This document shows positions 57,359-64,000 of a stretch of 64,000 nucleotides of DNA, in pieces. Under the pieces are notes generated by a model, which saw only the letters and a program-made list of their open reading frames with translations, was not told the origin of the DNA and ran no database searches. The stretch is taken from positions 62,001-126,000 of the forward strand of contig CAXSZX010000012.1 of NCBI GenBank assembly GCA_964242115.1. The letters run 5' to 3'. The stretch is from BOG-908 sp964242115. GTDB lineage: Bacteria; Pseudomonadota; Alphaproteobacteria; Acetobacterales; Acetobacteraceae. The position numbers and the translations under genes are program-made. Within the stretch, counting starts at the first letter, position 1. Every line of letters begins with the position of its first letter.

Positions 57359-57817
57359 TCAGTGTTCGGTGGTGGCCGAGGATTGCATCACCTGGTGCTC
57401 CTGGTCGCGCAGCGTGGACAGTTGCTGGAACTTTGCCGACGCCTCGGACAGCTGGGTCGGCGTCAGCACGTTGCGGATCGCCACCTCGGTGTTCACCCGG
57501 ATCGCGTCGAGCTGGGTGCGCGCGGCCTGCTCAGCCGAAGTGTAGCTGGCCAGGTCGTTGGCCGTAACGCTGCCGCTGCCCAGCAGGGTGGTCATCTCCT
57601 GCTGACGCGCGCTGTGCTCCTGCTGCATGATCGCCTTGGACTGCGTGTGCGCGGTCTCCATGATGCTCTTGACCTGCGCTTCCTGCGCGTCGGACAGGCT
57701 GATGCCGTGCAGCAATTCCATGCCCATCCCGCCGCTATGGTGCCAGCCGGACTGTGCGATGGCCGCGCCGCTGAACGAGATCAGCGCGGTGGTCAGAAGA
57801 ACATGGGAAAAGCGCAT
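57359..57817 (-). CDS. Spy/CpxP-like periplasmic protein
   Basis: A 152-residue helical protein with signal peptide (RFSHVLLTTALISFSGAAIAQ, cut before SGWHH). The mature part has LLHGISLSDAQEAQVKSIMETAHTQ and RNVLTPTQLSEASAKFQQL, two LTxxQ-type helix motifs of the envelope-stress chaperone family. ATG 57817 follows GAGGA; longer frame to 58012 is ignored. Confidence 0.75.
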   Translation of the reverse strand: MRFSHVLLTTALISFSGAAIAQSGWHHSGGMGMELLHGISLSDAQEAQVKSIMETAHTQSKAIMQQEHSARQQEMTTLLGSGSVTANDLASYTSAEQAARTQLDAIRVNTEVAIRNVLTPTQLSEASAKFQQLSTLRDQEHQVMQSSATTEH

Positions 57818-57965
57818 GAGCGGCGTCCTCATCCTGGCGCCGCGTGAGTGCGGCACGCTCTCGTATAGAACACCGCGCGCTCTCGTGGTTTGACATAGGG
57901 TAACGCTGTGCAACAGCCTTGCCGGCCGGCCCCGCCAGAGGCCGGGACTTCGCAGGAGACCATCC

Positions 57966-58667
57966 ATGCCGACGCACCCCCAGCCCGGGACCATCCTTCT
58001 CGCCGGCGCCAACCGCGGCCTGGGCCTCGGCCTGGCCGAAGCCTACGCAGGGCAGGGCTGGCAGGTGATCGCCACCGCCCGCTCTCCCGAGCACGCCACT
58101 GAGCTCGAGCGCCTGCGCGCCGGCAGCCAAGGCCGCGTGACGGTCGAGCAGCTCGACGTGGCCGACCCGGCCTCCGTCACCGCGCTGGCTACCCGCCTCG
58201 GTGGCCACAGACTGGACGTGCTGTTCGTCGTGGCCGGCATCGGCTCGAAGCACGCCAACGCGGTGCGCGAGGTGGCCCACGAAGAGGTGGCCCGCATGTT
58301 CGTCACCAACGCCACCGCGCCGATCGCCCTGGCCGAGTCCCTGCAGGACCGCCTGGCGCCAAACGCCACCGTGGTGTTCATGACCTCGCTGATGGGCAGC
58401 ATCGCCAGCAACGCCGGCGGCGGCATGGAGATGTATCGCGCCAGCAAGGCCGCGCTGAACATGCTGGCAAGCTGCTACGCCCTGCGGCAGAAATCCCACC
58501 CCGTGCTGCTGCTGCACCCCGGCTGGGTGCGCACCGACATGGGCGGCGACAACGCGCCGCTCGACATCCCCACCAGCGTCGCCGGCATGCTGGACGTGGT
58601 CGCCGGCCGCGCCGGCAAGCCGGGGGTCGCCTACCTCGACTACCAGGGCCACAAGCTGCCCTGGTGA
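57966..58667 (+). CDS. Short-chain dehydrogenase (csgA-like)
   Basis: A 233-residue SDR: LLAGANRGLGLGLAEAYAGQGWQVIATAR, with the nucleotide-binding GANRGLG; VVAGIGSKHANA; FMTSLMGSIASNAGGGMEMYRASKAALNML carrying Ser, Tyr and Lys; LHPGWVRTDMGG. This subgroup (GxxRGxG plus VRTDMGG) resembles CsgA-type SDRs; substrate unknown. Separate from ruvB by a BHR copy. Confidence 0.85.
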   Translation: MPTHPQPGTILLAGANRGLGLGLAEAYAGQGWQVIATARSPEHATELERLRAGSQGRVTVEQLDVADPASVTALATRLGGHRLDVLFVVAGIGSKHANAVREVAHEEVARMFVTNATAPIALAESLQDRLAPNATVVFMTSLMGSIASNAGGGMEMYRASKAALNMLASCYALRQKSHPVLLLHPGWVRTDMGGDNAPLDIPTSVAGMLDVVAGRAGKPGVAYLDYQGHKLPW

Positions 58668-58760
58668 GTGGTGCCGTCCGGGCGGAGCTGGCAACCCGGA
58701 CGGGCGGCCGGGTCAACAGAAACGGTGCCCATACCAGCTGCCCGAAAACATAATCGGAAC

Positions 58761-58893
58761 GCAAAGCAAACAGTTCTTTCTAGAAAAAAACAACAGACTT
58801 GTTCCTCGAGAGTACGGTGCGGGAGAGTCCGCGACAGCAGAGACAAAAGTTTTTTGCTGCTTTTTTTCAAAAAAGCAGGCCTTGCTTTCTCTT
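58761..58893. repeat. BHR repeat copy 18
   Basis: Left arm GCAAAGCAAACAGTTCTTTC, AAAAAAACAACAGACTTG; centre GTCCGCGACAGC; right arm GACAAAAGTTTTTTGCTGC, TTTTTTTC, AAAAAAGCAGGCCTTGC. The rest of the gap to ruvB (58894-59090) has no gene-like content. Confidence 0.85.
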
Positions 58894-59090
58894 CGCCGAA
58901 GTCCCGCAGGCCTGACGAGTCAACATCCCGGGCCACCGTTACGATGCCGCCGTGCCGGGACACGGCAAACCAGACCAGTGGGCCAACGAACCAGTCGCGC
59001 GGGCCGGCACCACATGACGCGCCACGCAGGCGGCGTGCCGCCCCGGTTAAGACAGTTTAAGCCCCGCCCTACCGCCCAGCCTGCTACCAC

Positions 59091-60137
59091 GTGGCAGTGA
59101 CGCCGCAAGACGCCCCCGCCCCAGACCACCGCACGCTCGCCCCCGAGCGCAGCCCGGACGACTGGGCCGAAGCCTCCCTGCGCCCGCAGACCCTGCGCGA
59201 GTTCGTCGGCCAGCGCGCCAGCCGCGAGAACCTCGCCGTGTTCATCGAGGCCGCCCGCACCCGCGCCGAGGCGCTGGACCACGTCCTCCTCCACGGCCCG
59301 CCGGGCCTGGGCAAGACCACGCTCGCCCAGATCGTCGCCCGCGAGCTCGGCGTGGGTTTCCGCGCCACCTCCGGCCCGGTCATCCAGCGCGCCGGCGACC
59401 TCGCCGCAATCCTGACCAACCTGCAGGCCCGCGACGTCCTGTTCATCGACGAGATCCACCGCCTGCAGCCGGCCATCGAGGAAATCCTCTACCCGGCGAT
59501 GGAGGACTTCCAGCTCGACCTGATCATCGGCGAAGGCCCCGCCGCACGCTCCGTCCGCATCGACCTGCAGCCCTTCACCCTGGTGGGTGCGACCACCCGC
59601 GCCGGCCTGCTCGCCACCCCGCTGCGCGACCGCTTCGGCATCCCGCTCCGCCTGGTCTTCTACACCCCCGAAGAACTCACCCTCATCGTCGCCCGCGGCG
59701 CCGAAAAACTCGGCTTCGCCCTAACCCAGGACGGCGCCCGCGAGATCGCCCGCCGCTCCCGCGGCACTCCCCGCATCGCCGGCCGCCTGCTGCGCCGCGT
59801 GCGCGACTTCGCCGCCGTTGAAGGCCGTACCAGCGTTGACCGCGACGTGGCCGACGCCGCCCTGCTGCGCCTTGAAGTCGACGCGCTGGGCCTGGACGCG
59901 ATGGACCGCCGCTACCTGCGCCGCATGGCCGAACACCATGGCGGCGGCCCCGTCGGCGTGGAAACTCTCGCCGCCGCCCTCGCCGAAGCGCGCGACACGC
60001 TGGAGGACGTAGTCGAGCCCTACCTGATCCAGGAAGGGCTGATGCTTCGCACCAGCCGCGGCCGCATGCTGGGCGAGCCGGGCTGGCGGCACTTGGGGCT
60101 TAAACCGCCGGCGGGGCCGCAGGATCTGCTGCTGTGA
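59091..60137 (+). CDS. ruvB: Holliday junction branch-migration helicase RuvB
   Basis: A 348-residue AAA+ motor. Walker A LHGPPGLGKTTLAQ (residues ~63-76), Walker B LFIDEIHRL, sensor region LVGATTRAGLLATPLRDRFG with the arginine finger, and a C-terminal winged-helix domain (LRTSRGRMLGEPGWRHLGL). It starts at GTG 59091. ruvC and ruvA, usually directly upstream, are not here; the SDR gene and a BHR copy are. Downstream ybgC-tolQRAB is the conserved neighbour set. Confidence 0.96.
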   Translation: MAVTPQDAPAPDHRTLAPERSPDDWAEASLRPQTLREFVGQRASRENLAVFIEAARTRAEALDHVLLHGPPGLGKTTLAQIVARELGVGFRATSGPVIQRAGDLAAILTNLQARDVLFIDEIHRLQPAIEEILYPAMEDFQLDLIIGEGPAARSVRIDLQPFTLVGATTRAGLLATPLRDRFGIPLRLVFYTPEELTLIVARGAEKLGFALTQDGAREIARRSRGTPRIAGRLLRRVRDFAAVEGRTSVDRDVADAALLRLEVDALGLDAMDRRYLRRMAEHHGGGPVGVETLAAALAEARDTLEDVVEPYLIQEGLMLRTSRGRMLGEPGWRHLGLKPPAGPQDLLL

Positions 60138-60140
60138 CAG

Positions 60141-60215
60141 CAAGGCAAGCAAGGCCTTCCTTTTTGAGAAAAAGAAGCAAAAAGCTTCCGCTCGGGCTGT
60201 CGCGGACTTCCCCGC
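60141..60215. repeat. BHR repeat copy 19a (left arm and centre)
   Basis: GGCAAGCAAGGCCTTCC, TTTTTGAG, AAAAAGAAGCAAAAAGCTT then GGGCTGTCGCGG; the copy breaks off after the centre. Directly behind ruvB. Confidence 0.75.
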
Positions 60216-60318
60216 AGAAGCTTGCGAGGCGGAGCCGGGCCGTTGGAAATGTCACGCGCGCGCCTTGGCGTGCTGATGAGGCCTGGCAGCGTCTGCTAGC
60301 AGCGGAGCGGACGTTTTC

Positions 60319-60400
60319 GACAAGGAGAAGCAGAAGGCTTCTGTTCGGGCTGTCGCCGGCCACTCAGCAGAACGAACCCCTGAGACGAGGCGCTCGCAAA
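60319..60400. repeat. BHR repeat copy 19b (partial)
   Basis: A second partial copy: GACAAGGAGAAGCAGAAGGCTTCTG, GGGCTGTCGCCGG, CTGAGACGAGGCGC, i.e. the tail of a left arm plus a centre. With 19a it makes the 532-bp gap 60138-60669 look like the product of repeat insertion and decay; 60401-60669 shows no supported gene. Confidence 0.5.
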
Positions 60401-60669
60401 GGTGGGTTTGGTGAGGAGGTCTGCTTGCGTTCGGTCGCACCGGAGCGGACCGGCGTGCACATTGCATTGGTTCGAGCGGGCAAGCCGTTCCGCTGTGGCA
60501 GAGAGGACCGCCGCGTCCTGCGAAGCACATTGTGCCGTGACGGGCGAAACACGCTGTCGCGTGATGTGGATGCGGCCAACTCACGTGACGTGTGGGACGC
60601 ACGCTGCTGCAGAACCACGCGCGAGACGGCCGCCCGGTCGAGCCCGGCAAGCACCGCGAACCGCCCGCC

Positions 60670-61062
60670 TTGACCCATACCTACACCACCCGGATCTACT
60701 ACGCCGACACCGACGCAGGCGGCGTCGTCTACCACGCCACCTACCTGGCCATCGCCGAGCGCGCCCGCACCGAGGCGCTGCGCGAGGCCGACCTGCCGCA
60801 CAGCCGCATGCTCGCCGAACATGACTGTCATTTCATGGTGCGCCGCATCGAAGTGGAGTATTTGCGCCCGGCGCGGCTGGACGAAATGCTGGCGATCACG
60901 ACCCGTACCCTGGCGCAGCGCGCTGCAACCATCACGCTGGCACAGGTTTTCAGCAGCGCCGAGGGCGCGGTCCTGGCCAACCTGACGGTGCAGCTCGCCT
61001 GCGTGAACGCCACCACCGGACGCCCCGCCCGTATCCCGCCGCCCTGGCGGGAGCGGACCTGA
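60670..61062 (+). CDS. ybgC: Acyl-CoA thioesterase YbgC (Tol-Pal associated)
   Basis: A 130-residue hot-dog thioesterase. The catalytic Asp is in RIYYADTDAGGVVYHATYL, the family signature; FMVRRIEVEYLRPARLDEML and a C-terminal beta strand follow. Start at TTG 60670; ORF extension upstream has no coding character. Leads the tol operon in the standard order and ends 14 bp before tolQ. Confidence 0.9.
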   Translation: MTHTYTTRIYYADTDAGGVVYHATYLAIAERARTEALREADLPHSRMLAEHDCHFMVRRIEVEYLRPARLDEMLAITTRTLAQRAATITLAQVFSSAEGAVLANLTVQLACVNATTGRPARIPPPWRERT

Positions 61063-61076
61063 CGAAGGAGAGTTAA

Positions 61077-61796
<720 letters not shown>

Positions 61797-61870
61797 TGAA
61801 CCGGTCCTCCTCGGTGATGCCGCCGACACGTCGGCTTACCGCAACCAGCCCGACTGGGCAGCATAGCGTA

Positions 61871-62020
61871 AGAGAAGGCCTTCTTTTTCGAGAAAAAGAA
61901 GCAAAAAGCTTTTGCTGCGGCTGTCGCGGGCGGCTGAGACGACACGCCTCAACACGGCGTACCCACAGAGAGCAAAAGTTTTTTGGTTCTTTTTTTCAAA
62001 AAAGAACCGCTTGCCTTGCC
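61871..62020. repeat. BHR repeat copy 20 (inside tol operon)
   Basis: Complete copy: AGAAGGCCTTCTTTTTCGAG, AAAAAGAAGCAAAAAGCTTTTG, GGCTGTCGCGGGCGGCTGAGACGACACG-type centre, CAAAAGTTTTTTGGTTC, TTTTTTTC, AAAAAAGAACCGCTTGCC. Sits between tolQ and tolR. Confidence 0.92.
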
Positions 62021-62050
62021 TTTGCCTTCCACTCGCAGGAGCACGCCTAA

Positions 62051-62482
62051 ATGGCCGGCGGCTTGCTCGGCGGCGGGCGGAACGGTCGTGGCCGTTACCG
62101 CACCATGTCGGAGATCAACGTTACCCCGCTGGTCGACGTCATGCTCGTGCTTCTGATCGTCTTCATGGTCACCGCGCCGCTGCTCACCTCCGGCATCAAC
62201 GTCGACCTGCCCAAGGCCAATGCCCAGCAGCTCAACCAGGACGCCACGCCCATCACCGTCACCATCGGCGCCGACGGTCACGTCCACCTGGGTGACGACA
62301 GCATCGAGTTGCCGGACCTGGTCGCCAAGCTCTCAGCCGCGGCGCAGAACGACCTGACCCGCCGTATCTTCGTGCGCGGCGACAAGTCGATCCCGTACGG
62401 ACAGGTGGTGCAGGTGATGTCGACCATCTCCCAGGGCGGTTTCACCAAGGTGGCGCTGCTGGCCGAACAGACCCAGCAGTAG
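62051..62482 (+). CDS. tolR: TolR
   Basis: A 143-residue ExbD/TolR protein. Single membrane anchor with the functional Asp in VTPLVDVMLVLLIVFMVTAPLL, and periplasmic domain ending FTKVALLAEQTQQ. Partners with TolQ. ATG 62051 after the BHR copy; the SD GCAGGAG is 62034-62041-like. TolA starts 2 bp after its stop. Confidence 0.95.
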   Translation: MAGGLLGGGRNGRGRYRTMSEINVTPLVDVMLVLLIVFMVTAPLLTSGINVDLPKANAQQLNQDATPITVTIGADGHVHLGDDSIELPDLVAKLSAAAQNDLTRRIFVRGDKSIPYGQVVQVMSTISQGGFTKVALLAEQTQQ

Positions 62483-62484
62483 CG

Positions 62485-63555
62485 ATGGTGTCGGTGCCGG
62501 CCCCTTCCTCGATGCGAGCGGCACCGGGTCGGCGCAGCCCGGCGCCGCGTCTGCCGCCCAACCGACCCCGCCGGGCGTCCAACCCGATGCGCCGCGCCGC
62601 CATCATCTCCGGCGTGCTGCACGTCGCCGCCCTGCTGGCGCTGATCGTGGTGATTCCGGCGCCGCCGCCCCCGCCGCCGCCGCCCGACGACGCGATGGAA
62701 ATGGAGTTCGAGGGCACCGCTGCCTCAGCGCAGAAATCGCAGAACCAGGGCCACGTCGCCGCCCCTGCCGAGTCCGACACCCCGGCCACCGACAACCCTG
62801 CGCTCGAGGCCCCCACCAAGCAGCCGATCGAGACCGCGCCGCCACCCCCGCCGCCACCCCCGCCGCCGCCCACCCCGCAGCAGGTGGTCACCAAGACGAT
62901 CAGCGAGTCCAAGCTGACACCGCCGCCGCCCACGCCGGACGCCATCGCCATCAAGCCGCCGCCGCCGATGAAGGTGGCCGCCGCCGAACCGCCGCCCACC
63001 CCCATCCAGGCGCCCACGCCGCTGAAGCAGAAGGTGCTGGACCCGCAGAAGACCAAGCCGCTGGACTCCGTCCGCCACCAGCCCAACGAGGCCAAGCAGG
63101 CGACACCGGACACCCACAGCCTGCTCAACACGCTCGACAAGCTGCTCGCCGACCAGAAGCAGACCACGCCGCCGACGCACCGCTACAACCCGCAGCGCGG
63201 CGGCGCCCACGACGCCGGCGGCCAGCTGCACGGCGGCCTGACCGGCAGCCTCACCGAGGGCCAGCGCAAGACGATCGGCGATTCAGTACGGCGTTGTTAC
63301 TCGGAGGACACCGCGGCGAAAGACTACGCGAGCTTTTATGTCGAGATGACCGTAACCGTTGACCAGACCGGCGAGGCTCGCTTGGCCGAGCTGACGCCAG
63401 CCTACCAGGCACGCGCCAACGCCAACCCGCAGTTCCGCGCCCTGGCCGAACGCGCCATCCGCGCCGTGCTCAGCCCGCAATGCGCGCATCTGCCGGTGCC
63501 GGCCAACCTGCTGAACCAGCCTAGCAACACCTTGAAATTCGGCTTCCGGCCGTGA
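62485..63555 (+). CDS. tolA: TolA, proline-rich spanning protein
   Basis: A 356-residue TolA. A single N-terminal membrane helix (IISGVLHVAALLALIVVI, residues ~40-60) is followed by a central domain rich in Pro runs (P-tracts of 8-11) in place of the usual Ala/Lys/Glu helix of enterobacterial TolA, and a C-terminal TolA/TonB fold (GDSVRRCYSEDTAAKDYASFYVEMTVTVDQTGEARL). ATG 62485 is 2 bp after tolR stop. Alternative start at 62587 would still keep the membrane helix. Confidence 0.92.
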   Translation: MVSVPAPSSMRAAPGRRSPAPRLPPNRPRRASNPMRRAAIISGVLHVAALLALIVVIPAPPPPPPPPDDAMEMEFEGTAASAQKSQNQGHVAAPAESDTPATDNPALEAPTKQPIETAPPPPPPPPPPPTPQQVVTKTISESKLTPPPPTPDAIAIKPPPPMKVAAAEPPPTPIQAPTPLKQKVLDPQKTKPLDSVRHQPNEAKQATPDTHSLLNTLDKLLADQKQTTPPTHRYNPQRGGAHDAGGQLHGGLTGSLTEGQRKTIGDSVRRCYSEDTAAKDYASFYVEMTVTVDQTGEARLAELTPAYQARANANPQFRALAERAIRAVLSPQCAHLPVPANLLNQPSNTLKFGFRP

Positions 63556-63566
63556 CGCAGCAGAAA

Positions 63567-63712
63567 AGGCAAGCGCTTCTTTTTCGAGAAGAAGCAAAAA
63601 GCTTTTGTCCCGGCTGTCGCGGAAAGCTGAAACGACACGTTTCGCCACGGCACACCTACGAGAGGCAAAAGTTTTTTGGTTCTTTTTTTCAAAAAAGAAC
63701 CGCTTGCCTTCC
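63567..63712. repeat. BHR repeat copy 21 (tolA-tolB)
   Basis: Complete copy: AAGGCAAGCGCTTCTTTTT, CGAGAAGAAGCAAAAAGC, GGCTGTCGCGGAAAGCTGAAACGACACG, CAAAAGTTTTTTGGTTC, TTTTTTTC, AAAAAAGAACCGCTTGCC. Near twin of copy 20. Confidence 0.92.
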
Positions 63713-63757
63713 TGCCGGCGCCCCCGCCGCGATGACCCAGACTACGGAGACCACCCG

Positions 63758-64000
63758 ATGATCACTGACACCAAAGCCGGCGCGCGCCTGCTGCGCCGCG
63801 GCTTCCTCGCGGGTGGCGCCGGCCTGCTCGCCGCGACTCCCGTGCTGGCGCAAACCCCGCTCGCTTCCCCCGGAGGCGCCCGTCCGCAGGCCGGCGGCGA
63901 GCCGATCATCGACGTCTCCGGCGCCCAGCGTAATCCGATCCCCATCGCCATCACCGGCCTGTCCGGCGGCGGCGCGTCGGACATCGGCGGCGTCATCACC
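63758..64000 (+). CDS. tolB: TolB, N-terminal part (cut by window edge)
   Basis: The first ~81 codons: MITDTKAGARLLRRGFLAGGAGLLAATPVLAQ as a signal peptide with twin-arginine-like LLRRGFLAGG, then IIDVSGAQRNPIPIAITGLSG, which is the start of the TolB N-terminal domain (IDI-G-N-PIPIA). Periplasmic propeller of the Tol-Pal system. ATG 63758 follows GGAGA. Continues past the right edge. Confidence 0.88.
   Translation, partial: MITDTKAGARLLRRGFLAGGAGLLAATPVLAQTPLASPGGARPQAGGEPIIDVSGAQRNPIPIAITGLSGGGASDIGGVIT

Overview
The window is a high-GC bacterial chromosome segment, most likely from an acetic-acid-bacterium-like alphaproteobacterium (Acetobacteraceae, Rhodospirillales). Evidence: the acpP-fabF-mltG and ruvB-ybgC-tolQRAB gene orders, a CcrM-type methyltransferase, a GcrA-like protein, and several periplasmic oxidoreductases. 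The family assignment is inference from protein character, not from a database search.

Layout. 1-5.9 kb: fatty-acid synthesis and cell-wall genes (fabG 3' end, acpP, fabF, mltG), a secreted repeat-rich protein on the minus strand, and gmk. 5.9-28.9 kb: a compact contractile-tail prophage read left to right: repressor/GcrA-like switch, terminase, portal (frameshifted), scaffold, capsid, neck, sheath, tube, tail chaperone with a programmed -1 frameshift signal, putative tape measure, P2-like baseplate genes, three successive fibre/spike genes, and a holin-like cassette. I find no integrase, replication gene, head protease or endolysin. 29-37 kb: MFS transporter, S24 repressor, CcrM, short-chain dehydrogenase plus esterase, GlsB-type membrane protein, CHAP hydrolase, RidA and a lipoprotein. 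37-43.5 kb: an XdhC/MobA-type molybdenum-cofactor maturation operon, then hisC-tyrA; several of these proteins carry odd low-complexity or tandem-repeat expansions. 43.6-47 kb: an AT-rich frameshifted foreign gene, a glycosyltransferase, a vapC remnant and ispG. 47-58 kb: VOC protein, SMP-30 lactonase, a coupled GMC oxidoreductase-DoxX-cupin operon, a polytopic membrane protein, a molybdenum sulfite-oxidase-fold protein with a cytochrome b partner, and two facing DUF4239 fragments. 59-64 kb: ruvB and the Tol-Pal operon up to the start of tolB.

The dominant unexplained structure is a dispersed repeat of about 130-150 bp with about 20 copies here. I call it BHR, for bipartite hairpin repeat. 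Each full copy has an AT-rich hairpin at both ends, outer termini related to GGCAAGCGGTTCTTTTTT and its reverse complement, and a GC-rich centre carrying GGCTGTCGCGG or its complement. Copies lie almost only between genes, including inside the tolQ-tolR-tolA-tolB operon and inside the prophage. At several loci the repeat supplies a gene's last codons and stop, or its start codon. One copy is itself split by a 141-bp element with 14-bp perfect terminal inverted repeats. No transposase for either element is visible.

All family assignments are from reading the protein sequences by eye. Frameshifts reported here could be assembly errors.
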